Below are positions 43,795 to 54,859 of a DNA stretch of 64,000 nt, piece by piece; the first letter of the stretch is position 1, and each line of letters opens with the position of its first letter. Source of the DNA: Odontocerum albicorne (lineage: Eukaryota; Arthropoda; Insecta; Trichoptera; Odontoceridae). Made by a program: the position numbers and the translations under genes. The notes under the pieces were generated by a model. The model was given only the letters and a program-made list of their open reading frames with translations, was not told the origin of the DNA and did no database searches. The stretch is taken from NCBI GenBank assembly GCA_949825065.1, contig OX463846.1:10001366-10065365 (forward strand). The letters are read 5' to 3'.

Positions 43795-44420
43795 AGAGTG
43801 CGTTCATTTCAGTTAATTTTGAAAATCGATTGATTTTTGTGAAGCTTCAATTCCCTTAACCAGTTGGTATCGTTTTCACATTAGCACGTGTACAATTATT
43901 TATACTGTTTGAATAATTTGTTAAGAAGTTCGGATGAGCCGTATCTTTAAAAAAAAATTACATGATACGTAAGATTTCTGGGAAGCTTCAATTCTCTCAA
44001 CCATATGATATCGTTTTCACATTAGGACGAGTTAAATATTTATACTTTTTTTAAAATTTGTTGGGAAGCTCAGATCTCGTTTTAAAATATACAGATTTAT
44101 ATAAAACGTTAGATTTTTGTGAAGCTTTAGTTTTCTCAACTGAATGGCATTATTTTGACATAAGTACAATAAATTGAATAATTATTTAAAAAAAAAACGT
44201 TTAGATGCTTAGATAAACCATATTATTTTGAAAAATAAATATTCGCACAGTGCGCAAAATTTTTGAAAAGTTAACAAGTCATTTCTTTGAAAAATCATTC
44301 CTTTTCAAAAATAATTTCAAAGTTTATGAGAAAATTATTTTTCAAATATTACTCGCAATTTTCCACGAAACTTCAATCATATATTTTATACAAAAATGTT
44401 ATTTTTATAACTTTGATTCC
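43795..44420. repeat. Degenerate ~120-bp direct repeats
   Basis: The series (t/g)tgaagctt(c/t)a(a/g)tt..ctc(a/t)ac, followed by (g)t(a)tcgttttcacatta and atttatact-ttt, recurs near 43840, 43985 and 44110. It looks like an old tandem array. Confidence 0.5.
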
Positions 44421-44424
44421 TCCA

Positions 44425-44525
44425 ATGGTCAATGACCTTCATGACATAGATGGTAAGACACCTGTTTTGCAGCCCAGGGGAAGCGGTTTCGACTCTTGTT
44501 GGTATCCAGATATTTTACTGCTTGG
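44425..44525 (+). repeat. SINE family 1, 5-prime half
   Basis: gaccttcatgacatagatgg, taagacacctg, box B GGTTTCGACTC, then ttgttggtatccag. It passes directly into the 44-bp minisatellite. Confidence 0.7.
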
Positions 44526-44692
44526 TTAAAGAGATTCTTATTTGGCAGTGAATTTTGTTTACTGCTTGGTTTAAGAGATTCATATTTGGCAATGAATTTT
44601 GTTTACTGCTTGGTTTAAGAGATTCATATTTGGCAATGAATTTTGTTTACTGCTTGGTTTAAGAGATTCATATTTGGCAATGAACCCGCCGT
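44520..44692. repeat. Minisatellite, 44-bp unit x4
   Basis: gcttggtttaagagattcat followed by atttggcaatgaattttgtttact; unit starts at 44520, 44564, 44608 and 44652. The first unit is continuous with a SINE body, so the array seems to have grown out of the SINE end. Confidence 0.94.
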
Positions 44693-44799
44693 GTTATGAT
44701 TTATTGAGCAAAATTTGTAATGCAATACAATTTGTTTTTAAAATTTAAATATTTTTGATTTATTTTTATTCTAGTACGTTTTTTTTTTTAATTATAACG

Positions 44800-45060
44800 C
44801 CTACCCTCCACCCAGAGGGAAACTGGTTGGACTCCTGTTGGTACCCATTTTTTTTATAAAATGTATCATTCTGGCATTCATTTTAGACTTGCTCAACACC
44901 TTCCTGGTTGTTTGGAAGAAATTGATATACGGCAATAATTACCCACTTATCTTTTTTTTTAATTGAGGACCAACGGGAATCGAGCCCACTATTCTTGGCT
45001 TGAAAAACATGCGTTTTATCAACTGAGTCACAAAGGTCATCGTTTCTTTGATATGTATGC
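44800..45060. repeat. Two SINE family 1 copies facing each other
   Basis: A plus-strand copy (44800-44935: ggttggactcctgttggtac, then tgtttggaagaaattg) is followed by a minus-strand copy (44955-45060: accaacgggaatcgagccca, then tatcaactgagtcacaaagg). Together they form an imperfect inverted repeat. Confidence 0.7.
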
Positions 45061-45067
45061 ACTTTTT

Positions 45068-45360
45068 GGACCTCTAATCTGGTTAAAAGCAAGGCGCTTT
45101 AGTGGTTTTATTACCTCCAATCTAAGTAAAATCACGTTTAAGGCGTCTAAGTAATTTTAAGAACCTCCAATCTAAGTAAAATCGTATTTAAGGTGCTTTA
45201 GTGATTTTATGTACCTCCAATCGAGGTTTAACCGAGTTTATTGCGCTTTAGTAATTTTAAGAACCTTCAATCTAAGTAAACCCGTGTTTGGGCCACTTTG
45301 GTAATTTTTAGGACCTTCAGTCTAATGAAAGCTGTGTTTAAGGACTTAAGTGATTTCGAT
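45068..45360. repeat. ~50-bp tandem array x6
   Basis: (g/t)gctttagtgattttaa followed by (g)aacctccaatctaagtaaa and a variable end, about 50 bp per unit from 45091, diverging toward the right. Confidence 0.88.
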
Positions 45361-45523
45361 CGAAGCGCTCAGAAGTCACACTTTTACATTTCTTAGAATA
45401 CATTAACAATAAAGTGATGTAAGCAAAAACCTGATAGATTTGTACATATATAAACTATGCGAGATTATGAAAATAATATGGAAAAAATAGTAAAATGCTC
45501 TGCAACATATGTTCAGTAATCAC

Positions 45524-45662
45524 AAAATTTTGGTAGTTGACAATGCTATATTTTGGTAATTGTTATATTTTGGTAATGCTCACATATATTTTGGTAGTTG
45601 ACAATGCTATGTTTTGATAGTTGACAATGCTATATTTTGGTAGTTGACAATGCTATATTGCA
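45524..45662. repeat. ~23-bp tandem array
   Basis: tttggtagttgacaatgcta plus tat, five to six imperfect units. Confidence 0.88.
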
Positions 45663-45664
45663 TC

Positions 45665-46280
45665 ATTTATTAGAAACTTTAAAAATATATTTGTTTTGTC
45701 ACAAATATCAGTGATCTTAAACATAAATGGAAAATAAACATTATTTGATGATGTGAATTATTTTAAAATTTACAAATAATCGTCTGAGATTTGTTAACCT
45801 TATTTAAAGGAAGAATTAAACTTGACAGATTTCTCTTGATTTGGTTCAGTCAATAGACTTTAATTTATCGAGACTCGCATATTAAACAACCGGGTTTCCA
45901 ATCAAGTGATCATATTGGATTAAATTTAATGTTTTATTCATAAGAGATTGCTTAAGCAGAGAAATTTGATAATTCCGTATGAGAAATTGGCTCCCTTCAT
46001 TTTGTAAACCAGGAAAGTCTTCTTGACTGGTGTAAGGCGTTTTACAATATGACTCGTTAAATTTCTGGTAGTGTCTCGTAAATGTCACGAGATCAACAAT
46101 TGAAGGGGTTAATTGGAATCCTTGTTGATACAAAACATAATTCAAAGTTAGTTTGTAACATTATCAATTTTATACAATCTCCTGTACACTGTTTCTTCAC
46201 GTTTAAAATGTGTTGTTCTCTTTTCAAAATTTAAAAACAGATTTTAAATTTTTAAACCCCTCGAAACCAATAATTTCGTG
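45665..46280. other. AT-rich, no gene
   Basis: An 87-codon minus frame (45882-46145) without recognised motifs. Confidence 0.4.
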
Positions 46281-46284
46281 TCAT

Positions 46285-46505
46285 AAGATTTGACATCCAT
46301 GGTCTAGTTCTTAAGACGCATATCTCCGAACCCGGGCATGGAATATTTGATTCGCGTTGTAACTCGGTATTTTTCAAAGGATTCTATTCTGGTTTTTCAC
46401 TCAAGGCTTTTGCAATATCTTTCTAGTTCGATAGAAGAGATGGCCACATGTCAATTACCCCACCAGGTTGTTTATAAGCAACGAAAGTGTAATAATAATA
46501 TTTTT
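46285..46505 (+). repeat. tRNA-derived SINE, family 1, near full length
   Basis: ccatggtctagttcttaaga (box A region), a degenerate box B, ggattctattctggt, gaagagatggccacatgtca, caccaggttg, and acgaaagtgtaataataata at the tail. Confidence 0.72.
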
Positions 46506-46559
46506 TTATATTCATATGGTACCGTCAACTTATTCGAACTGATAATTAAGACATATTGA

Positions 46560-46850
46560 AGATCGTGGAGAGCCGTATGTTCTTGGGCTGATGGCGTCTC
46601 AGCGGCTAGACGTGTGAGAAACAGTCAGCGCGCTGAGAACATGCGTCAGCATGGCCAGGCGGCTCGGCAGGGTCCACATGTATGTAGCATTTGCGGGAGG
46701 GAATGCGCATCTAGGATCGGGCTGTTTTCTTACAGAAGATCACATAATCGACGTGAGAGAACGGTTCAAGATTGACGTTGGAGTGGCGAGGGAATCCTCG
46801 ACTACGAGGCCCGAAAACGACAATTTTCAATAAAAATTAAGTTCATTTTT
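46560..46850 (+). mobile_element. LINE-E C-terminus with zinc finger
   Basis: Encodes RRVRNSQRAENMRQHG, QAARQGPHVCSICGRECASR, then IGLFSYRRSHN. This is a single C2H2-type finger (C-x2-C...H) of the kind that ends several animal non-LTR retrotransposon proteins, where CSSRIGL-like text is characteristic. An AATAAAA follows at about 46831. GC-rich relative to its surroundings, suggesting a more recent arrival. The upstream reverse transcriptase is absent. Confidence 0.72.
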
Positions 46851-46859
46851 TCCCAATTC

Positions 46860-47210
46860 TTTTACACACATCTATTCAACACGTTTCAGTGAATTAAGTT
46901 ACGACTTTCTAAGGAGAGTAATAAAAGTTATGTAGCCCTGGACTTTTCAGTAAACCACTTTACCTATGCATTTCTCCCAAGCTGATTCTAACTACCCATA
47001 CATCTGCTGAAGCGTAACTACCATTTTTTTTAAATCACACATTTTTTCATGGTTTCCTTGTTTCTTCGTGTACTCACGCTTTATAATAAAGTGTTAGAGT
47101 GGTATAGTTTGGTTTTACCGTTCATATCATCTTTGTATAATTGCATAGCTTTTTGATTTCGTTTCATACAGTATAACCTGGTAGCTTTAGTATCACAATT
47201 GGTCTATATA
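46860..47210. other. No gene recognised
   Basis: No feature seen. Confidence 0.4.
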
Positions 47211-47214
47211 TATA

Positions 47215-47325
47215 AAAAATAGACTGAAAAACTTAAACCATGTTATTCACTATTGGGAGTCGAACCAGAATTCCTCGAATGGGAGTCAAGCGTTTAACCA
47301 TTAAACTACGGTAGTCGTCAGATCG
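47215..47325 (-). repeat. tRNA-derived SINE, family 2, best copy
   Basis: The complement has box A TAGTTTAATGGTTAAACGC and box B GGTTCGACTCCC at tRNA-like spacing. The downstream body is short. Confidence 0.75.
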
Positions 47326-47579
47326 TAGTTAGAATGTTTAGATAAATATGTAGAATTCCTTTCTGCAACCATTACAAATATTTTCGAGCAATCTCGCTTA
47401 TTTGTTAAATAATTCTACTATTAAGGTACTATTTTTTCAGATGATGTAAGAGTTACGAGGGTTACCAAATGGCGTGATGCGATTGGAATTAAATTACGTG
47501 AGGTACTAAATAATTTGTATCCAAATTTGCTAAGTCTAAAACAGTATTTTAGTACCTACTTTGATGCATGAGATTAAAA

Positions 47580-48012
47580 TATGAATGTGGAAAAGAATTA
47601 AAAGTGATGAATAAATGCTGTGAAAATGCGTGCACTTAGAAGAATACTGGGACTGAGAATGTGTGATAGAAAACAGAATGAAGTGATAAAAATTGAATGT
47701 AAAATCAAGGCTGAAGGGATGAGTAGGATGACGAAGAGTACTCTGAGATGGTTTGAGCAAGTGGAACGAATGAATGGAGAAATATTGAAAGGAACAAATT
47801 TACAGAGCAAATGCGAATGGAGGGCGTGACAGGAAAAAATCAATGAAAATATGGTTGGATAAGACAAAATCAGTCAGAGTAATCGTAGGAGTGGTATGAG
47901 AAGGTGTATGGATGTAGAAAAGGTTGAAGATTTTGGTCAAGCTAGCTGAGTTTGGCGCTCTGCTTACCCTGACAGAGAAATAACGTTGTTGTATGTGTAT
48001 GTATGTTATATG
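47580..48012 (+). mobile_element. LINE-A 3-prime end, longest copy
   Basis: The 69-codon frame from 47620 reads MKMRALRRILGLRMCDRKQN, EVIKIECKIKAEGMSRMTKS, TLRWFEQVERMNGEILKG, corresponding to the family's LRRI.G...DR.RNE.I...C......R...S.LRWFGHVERMN. After frameshifts come the LDQ segment, MDVEKVED and the YP-containing terminus, then tgtatgtgtatgtatg. It defines how far upstream the family homology reaches. Confidence 0.88.
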
Positions 48013-48014
48013 TT

Positions 48015-48170
48015 CCATTGGGAATCGAACCAAAAGTCTTTGGGTGTAAGACAAGCGTTATTGAGAAACTCTAGACACAGTGAGAAACTCTATTTTTTAG
48101 ATAAATAGAGTTTACAGATATTTTCGATCGATCTCATTTACTTTCAGAGCGGAATTAAAAATGGTAGAAA
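48015..48170 (-). repeat. SINE fragment and degenerate repeat
   Basis: ccattgggaatcgaacc (48016-48032) is a box B region on the minus strand, followed by a box-A-like remnant. The part at 48100-48150 resembles 47340-47400. Confidence 0.5.
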
Positions 48171-48174
48171 TGGA

Positions 48175-48560
48175 AAACATGGCGGGATAAATCAACCTTA
48201 ACAAGAACCTACTCGTAAGTGAGATATATTTTTAGTTATATTTATTTTATGATATATTTACGTTAAATTAAAATAAAAAGCTCAATGTGAAATAAAAAAT
48301 ATATTACGACTTTATTTATACATGTATAAAAAATTTCATATTTTTAAAATTATCGTTCCATACAACAGATTTTAAAGCACATGAAATGTTTTCAGGCGAT
48401 TTAAAATAATGGCCAAGTAATCGTTGAGAACATTGCAAACTGCGACCTTTTAATGATAGAAGCTATTACAATTCGAATAACTTTCTCGACTACAATTTTT
48501 ATATACTGATACGTTTTTCAGTTGAGAGCAACTTCAATTTCAGTAAAGGTTTCAGTTTCA
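48175..48560. other. AT-rich, nothing recognised
   Basis: No feature seen. Confidence 0.4.
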
Positions 48561-48563
48561 GTA

Positions 48564-48614
48564 TTCAAGTATACCATGAAGCAAGTGTGCTCTTTCCTGT
48601 ATGGTATACTTGAA
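48564..48614. other. Perfect 14-bp stem hairpin
   Basis: ttcaagtataccat and atggtatacttgaa pair perfectly around a 23-nt loop. Confidence 0.85.
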
Positions 48615-49034
48615 CCCTTTAGTAATAATCGTTACGCCAAGTGTCTCTAAGGTATGAGAACTCACAAGTAAGAGTTCATAACATTTAACTTAATAAACGG
48701 GTCCGAAAATAAAGTTAGGAGTGGTAAACCTGCATTATTGAAAAAGCCATGTTTACTCGTCTGCATGTTATCTTTTAACTTAAAAAAGAAGAATTGATGT
48801 TGATATGGTGTTTTAAATTTGTTTGCGGGAATTTAAACCTATTCATTACTTCGGTGCAAAATCAATATGATGAGAAGCGAAATGTATGTTGCATAAATTT
48901 TAATAAATTCATCGTATGGCCACGAAATTCGATACGACGCGACGGCTCCACTGTAAGATCCCACTGTATTCACATACTGTTTATATAGTATAATATCCTT
49001 TACTGTCCCGCCCCCACCCCTCTTATCTCACCGA

Positions 49035-49255
49035 ACATTTTCAGCGTCTTTCCAATCATGGATTAACGCTACGCTCAAACAGAGATTGTCTATTGGCCTT
49101 TCCAGTTCAGCTCTTCTTTTTTTCGTCATCCTTTACTGTCCATGCAGTGAGACTCTGGAATCAGTTACAAATCAATATGAGACTCGCTCCGTCCTTGGCA
49201 TGCTTTAAGAAGCGACTGAAAAAGCTCGTAATTTCTAGTCAGTAAAATAACGTGT
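49035..49255 (+). mobile_element. LINE-G C-terminus
   Basis: Encodes LTLRSNRDCLLAFPVQLFFF, SSSFTVHAVRLWNQLQINMR, LAPSLACFKKRLKKLVISSQ and a stop. This is the terminal F...VRLWN.L......SL..FK..LK signature of CR1/Jockey-like elements. The following frame (49252-49569) is probably untranslated sequence of the same element. Confidence 0.82.
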
Positions 49256-49559
49256 TTAATTCCCGATTTTTCCTTTCCTCTCCACCATTCCTTCCTTTCC
49301 TTTTGATTGACGATATCTCACTTTATATGAAAAATAATGTTCGGGTGATTGTCCGTCTTTGTGGGGTTCGTGGGTATATGCTCACGTATGTGTTTGTAAC
49401 GATGGTCGTTATCAATGTAGCATGTGTCCTATTAGGACGTGCTGATGATTTTGATATCGACATCGCTATCTTCGTTTTAGTCGATTCTGCGTTCCTTCTC
49501 GTTCAGGGTCATCAATATAGCGGATTGCTTATCTTGATACGCGTGATGATCTTGATTTG

Positions 49560-49880
49560 TATTCAATGAATATAGACTCAGGAATGCGGATATAAAACGA
49601 TAAGTGGACAGCGGGTAAATAAATAACAAGTCTTGACAGTTGAATGAATGACAAAAATAATATGTTTATTTCTCGGCGCGCGGACAATTTATACAAATGA
49701 GTGAATACATTCGCGATACATATCTGCCTTGCTCTAGCGCATGAATTGGCGGTAGATTAATTATTTGTATTTGGAGATGGCTAGCCAAGTCGCAGACACT
49801 GTAAATAGTAAACATTGTTGTTGCTCGTAGCGTGTAACAATATATGAATGCTTCATCGGTCATTGACCCTGTATGTTTAC
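49560..49880. other. Unidentified, partly GC-rich
   Basis: Shares catcggtcattgacc with 36198. No coding match. Confidence 0.35.
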
Positions 49881-50019
49881 TATTAACAATAATTAATTTA
49901 ATTTAATTGTGTTTAACAATTCACTTATTATTTTGACAATTATTTATTTACTAGGTAGGTGTCCTACATGTTTATGGATTTCGTGGGGAGAGATAGTCAT
50001 TTGAATGATTTATGCGACC

Positions 50020-50125
50020 ACGTAACTTGCTTCATTCACTTTTGTCTGGTTGTTTGAAAGAGATTGCCGCCTGGCAATAAGCTCGCCAGATTGTATTTGA
50101 AATAAAAGTGTTAAATAAATAAATA
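50020..50125 (+). repeat. SINE family 1, 3-prime half
   Basis: ctggttgtttgaaagagatt, ggcaataagctcgccagatt, then an AAAT-rich tail (aaataaataaataa). Confidence 0.75.
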
Positions 50126-50264
50126 ATAAAATAATAAGATCTATTTTCAAAAAAAAAGTATTTTTTAATGGATTTCGACCTATACATATGGTATCTGTGT
50201 GATCAAAGGGATGAGAGTGGTAACACTGTTACTTCGAGATCACTGGGCACTGGTCCTCATAACT

Positions 50265-50600
50265 TCTAGAATGAATATCAAGCTCTCTGATTCACAAGAC
50301 TGTCATGCGTTGTGAAGAGTCATATTCTGCACGAGATGCACCTGTTTTCGCAGAACATTGCGGATCTAGAATAGGCAGTCGATAAATATCCCTGGTGGAG
50401 TTGAACTACGTCAAGTATCTTGTCCAGACTACTGCAGGCATAGATGGAACGACTAAAATGGTTGTAGCACTGCGGTACAGAAGACAATGAAAAACCACTG
50501 TACCATTCTCCCAAGATAGTCCTAATGATTTTGTCAATCGCATGGCAGAGAACCACAACGCTTAGCATCGATCACTCGATAAGGAAGAAGAAGAAACAGA
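50265..50600. other. Candidate GAA-tailed retroposon
   Basis: Moderate-GC block ending aaggaagaagaagaaac, like LINE-C ends, but the translation is not one I can place. An 82-codon minus frame covers it. Confidence 0.35.
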
Positions 50601-50604
50601 TGTA

Positions 50605-51210
50605 TATCTACAAAATTAGAGTAGAATACGTCCCAAAACAATAAAACACACAGAATAAGCAACAATTTTGATATGAGAAACATATTCGTACATCAACGCT
50701 GTTATACAATTTAAGCGAGGAGTTGAACATTAAGGTCGATTTCTTTTTCATCCTGTTAAATTAATTGTTCGAAATTGGTCCCAAATTATGGGGAATTAAG
50801 ATGGAGTTTTACCTTTGTTTTTTTTTCTGTGGCGTCTCGTTTTTAATTTTAGAGATATGAACGACGTATGCAGCTTTAGAAAGTACTTGACGACAACCTA
50901 TTTTGGGAGGTTTCGTCATAATATATGTTGTTATATGAGCACTACATACTCGTGCATACACTACACTACACTTAAAGAAGAATATGTTACTGTGTTACCC
51001 ATCGAAAGATCTACAAAAGTATCTTTGTAGTGCGTCTTTCCTTGGTATTTTTTTCTGCGGTTTTCTTGACATATATGTTTTTCTGATGCAGGTAAGTGTC
51101 TTATCTAATGGTCGCAGCCATTACTTTCATACGAGTATAATTAAAGTTAACTTTTTATATTGATTTTGTAATATTTTATTCTGTCGATTTCAGTGAATTC
51201 GATTATCTAG
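50605..51210. other. No gene recognised
   Basis: Chance 71-codon frame only. Confidence 0.4.
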
Positions 51211-51217
51211 TTATATC

Positions 51218-51300
51218 GCCCATTAAGAGTGCTTGCTCTCTAAAAGGCGTGGTTTCTAAATTGCGCTTTTATTATTATTATTATAAAATAAAAATGACTG
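51218..51300 (+). mobile_element. LINE-H 3-prime end, short
   Basis: gagtgcttgctctc, aaattgcgcttttattattattattata: family hairpin motif and (ATT)n tail, opposite in orientation to the other copies. Confidence 0.65.
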
Positions 51301-51304
51301 GGAC

Positions 51305-51785
51305 TTCATAAATAAAAGGTTTGCACTAGCCCCTTGTTGCACCCGTTCCACCATGAACTTTAGATAACTAAGGTATAACGTGATAGGAAATAATGTTTGT
51401 GTCGACCCAGCATGATTAATATTCTCATAAAAGCTATTTAGATTTGTGATTTATGGATAATTAATGTCTTGACGGATTTAAAGGCACTCGTGGCCGGAAA
51501 TCGGCGGCACCGAAGGTTCTCAGTGGAGTTGTAACATAATAATAAAGACATTAATACCATTACGCTATTTTCACGTCGGGCGGAGGCGGAGAGGAGAGAG
51601 TGCCAGACTTTCATATATTCACATACAATCTTACCTTCTTCTATATGCATACGACTTCTCATAGAGTTCCTACAATTTCTCTAACTCTGAACGTTTTCTT
51701 TATTCAAAATATAATTAACTTGATCAAATTTTGATGGGTTGTTTATTATATTTAAAGCAAGTGATGCCATAAAGCATGATAGTGG
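51305..51785. other. No gene recognised
   Basis: No feature seen. Confidence 0.35.
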
Positions 51786-51789
51786 AAAC

Positions 51790-52450
51790 GGTTTATAATT
51801 GATATTTACCACCAAACGGTGAATGAGCTTTTTTTTGTTGTTTTGTTAATTGTGTAAAATACAGTGTATCGCAAGTTTTACGATGTAAGCAGTAACAATT
51901 TTACGATGTAAGCAGTAACAATTTTTCGATGTAAGCAGTAACATTTTATTGTGATATCTATTATCAAACAGCGATAGAGAAATACAAAATGTTGATGTTT
52001 GGTTAATTGTATTTAATACAACCTATCGGGCTTATTGCAAATCTTACAATGAAAGGAGTAACGTTATTTTAGTGATAACTATCTAACACTAAATGGATAC
52101 AGAGAAAAAAAAAGTTGGTGTGATGTAATCGTATTTAATACAGTTTATCGGACTTATTGCAAGTTTTACAGTGAAATAAGTAACGTTCTTGTAGTGATAT
52201 CTATTACCAAATGATGATAGATAATTAAAAACAGTTTATTTTGGGTCAATTGTATTAAATACAATATATCAGACTTATTGAAAGACTTACAATGAAATAA
52301 GTAACGTTCTTGTAGTGGTGTCTATTACCAAACGGTGGTAGAGAAATAAAAACAGTTTATTTTGGGTCAATTGTATTTAATACAATCTATCAGATTTATA
52401 ACGAAAGAAGTAACGTTTTTTAGTCTATCACCAAACTAGGAGAGAAATTA
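51790..52450. repeat. ~120-bp tandem array with nested 26-bp expansion
   Basis: Units start at an attgtatttaataca(a)-type phrase at about 51847, 52004, 52127, 52248 and 52371. In the first unit, the 26-bp subunit ttttacgatgtaagcagtaa (plus caat) is expanded to three copies (51882-51950). Confidence 0.9.
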
Positions 52451-52454
52451 TATT

Positions 52455-52850
52455 AAGTTAGTAAAATAATTAGTAATTTAACGCAGTTTTAATACACGTC
52501 ACACCCATAGAACGTCTAAATTTTAAATAAAGAAGCTATAAAGGCCAGAAAGAACATAAAAATTTCTCTGAAGAAAAATAAAATTACTATTGTCTCTAGA
52601 AGCAGAAAGTCAAGAGTTTTAAGATCCTGAGTTAATATTTGATTGAGTCAAGATTAAAGTGATACTCGATTAGCCTGAACGCCATTTAAGCTGAATAATG
52701 TTTTGGTTTGTTGCCGTCTGACAGCGGCTTTGTCTGATGATAGCTTTGCCAAACTGTCAAATCTTCAAAGTACCTGTTCTTAATAATAATGATATCTGTC
52801 TTAAATTCTAATTCGGCATATATGGTTTTAATAGTGTAGTGAAAAAAAAT
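52455..52850. other. No gene recognised
   Basis: No feature seen. Confidence 0.4.
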
Positions 52851-52854
52851 TTAT

Positions 52855-53015
52855 ACTTGTATTGCACTTTTCTTTAATAACAGTACAACCTTGCGGGTGT
52901 ATTGCTATTTGGCAATCACTTCCAGCCAACCAGAAATATGTTAAACAAGTCTTCAATGAAAACTGGACAGAATCTTTTTTTGATCTGGGTACCAACTTCC
53001 GAGGTAGAATACAGG
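52855..53015 (-). repeat. SINE family 1, partial
   Basis: Minus-strand tail and body: cagtacaaccttgcggg, tatttggcaatcacttcc, aaactggacagaatc; ends near the box B side. Confidence 0.65.
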
Positions 53016-53164
53016 CGTCTCATCAATCTATGGAGGATGTCAAAATAGAGGTTGTCAAAAAATTATATAATTTACTTTCAAACCTTATTAAGCTTTATGT
53101 TTTTTCGTGATTACGAATGCATTGACTTTTATTAATTCACAAACAATGCGCACTTAAGGTGACA

Positions 53165-53350
53165 TTTTGTACGCAACAGAACTTATACATACTCGTATTT
53201 ACATATCATTTTCCTGTCAGCGTAAACCGAGTGGACAGAGTGCCATACTTTCCTTAGTCAAAATATATCTTCTACGTCTTTCACATCCATACACCTTCTA
53301 ATCATTCATCCATACAGCCTTTTCCATAACCATATACCTCATTCACCAAT
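53165..53350 (-). mobile_element. LINE-A 3-prime end
   Basis: The complement gives a tail, a terminal GK.A-like segment, W.SVHSVYAD-like text and MDVKDVED. Truncated upstream. Confidence 0.7.
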
Positions 53351-53714
53351 ATTTTTATCATAATCGAACAATGAGTCCTGCTAAAAATTGAAAAAAATTG
53401 AGTGCCAGACGCCTGAATACTAATCACAAACAACAACCATTCAATCATACTCTCAAAAAAGTTACTTTTAATAACCAATTTAAAATATGAGTTAATTATT
53501 AGCCTATTTATATGAGTTTCTCGTGGGGAGAAAGGAGGTACTGTAATGTTTTGTAAAAAATGTATTTTTTTGTATTCATCAAATCGAAGAGCATGGCCAG
53601 GATGCAATATTGTCTTCAGCTCCTGTAATTGAGCCTTCGGGTTAAGACCCACTGCAATAAACAAACTTGCAGTTCACCCTCGTATGTGTACAGCAACAGC
53701 ACTTGAAGATGCCA

Positions 53715-53905
53715 AGCGAATGTGCATTTTTTTTTAAAGAATAGATATGACCGAAGTCATAGGTATTCTTATACCCTCGAACACTAGGCGGAAGAAGTGC
53801 CTGTGTCGTTCGAGGGGAGTAGCACAGCGCGGGGTTCGAACCGACGACCTTTCGCACGGAAATCCAGTGCGTTACCGCGCCGCCATGCACCTCACTACTA
53901 TTGCT
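53715..53905 (-). repeat. tRNA-like SINE or tRNA pseudogene (family 3)
   Basis: On the minus strand: box A TGGCGGCGCGGTAACGCAC, box B GGTTCGAACCC (53832-53842), followed by cgcgctgtgctactcccctc and a lower-complexity body to about 53715. The acceptor stem does not close well and there is an extended 3-prime body, so a SINE is more likely than a functional tRNA gene. Confidence 0.6.
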
Positions 53906-53954
53906 ACCAGACAAACGATTTTACCTGACAAGACCCTGTTTATTGTTTTTTGTT

Positions 53955-54250
53955 ACTATTTGGAACTGAACCCAAAAACCCTCCGATGAAAAACAAATGT
54001 TTTGCTTACCACGCCACGGAGATCGTCGTATATTTTACTGTATTACTCTTTCGTTATATACAGTATAACCTAACGGGTTTATTCTCATGTACTAATCTAT
54101 TCCAACCATCCGAAAAAAATGTTGACGAGACTATAAGTGAAATCTAAACAGAACCCCCTTTTTTTTAATTGGGCCCAACGTGAATCAAACACGCAACCAC
54201 CGGGCTGGGATACAGTCGTTTAAACAGCCCGTTGGCAACTGATGTCATAG
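53955..54250 (-). repeat. Two consecutive SINE family 1 copies
   Basis: A 5-prime half (53955-54032) is followed by a nearly full copy (54045-54250) with tail gtataacctaacggg, ccaaccatccg, body, box B complement gtgaatcaaacacgc and box A complement. Confidence 0.7.
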
Positions 54251-54254
54251 TTTA

Positions 54255-54850
54255 GTTTAATGGAAAAATAATAGTAACAAAGAGATTCCTCGTAAGTGTT
54301 ATATCGGTAAGTCCAAAATATCGTAACAAGTAAAATAAAAGTGTAGCAGTTCGATCACAAATTTTTATTTTTTTCCATTTTAAAATCGTGAGAAGCACTG
54401 GGTTTGATAAAGCCGAAATCCTGTCACATAAATTGTAAAACCTAAAACCGTTCTGAAAGCTTAAATCTTGCACGGTTTATCTCGATTTCTTTATTTTTCT
54501 TACATTTCTGTCACTTTGGCACTCAAACAACTTGTAATGTGGGCGTATTTTTTCACAAGATATATCTAAAAAGCTTCAGCTTTTTTTCCAGCATGATTTG
54601 ATTTTCACAAAGGCATAAAAATATGGGCATATTGGACTATTTTTTTATGTCTGATCGAATTTTGTGTATATAAAAAAAACAAGTTAAGATCAGAAAATGT
54701 GTGAAAAACTTGAATTGTCTTTCAAACTGAAATAAAACAAGGGTTGTGTGAAACGAATAAAGCATCTTAATTTATAGTTCAGAATATTCATAAACCCTGA
54801 ATAAACCCCTTTCTAAATACACTGGTCAGCAGGCCCTCTTTCAAATTATT
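54255..54850. other. AT-rich, no gene
   Basis: No feature seen. Confidence 0.4.
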
Positions 54851-54859
54851 GAATTGTGG

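Noticed and set aside
49252..49569. 105-codon frame with hydrophobic segments
   Set aside because: It starts at the end of a LINE-G C-terminus and most likely lies in that element's untranslated region; no family match.
53781..53905. Candidate tRNA gene on the minus strand
   Set aside because: The A and B boxes are good, but I could not close an acceptor stem and the sequence continues as a SINE-like body.
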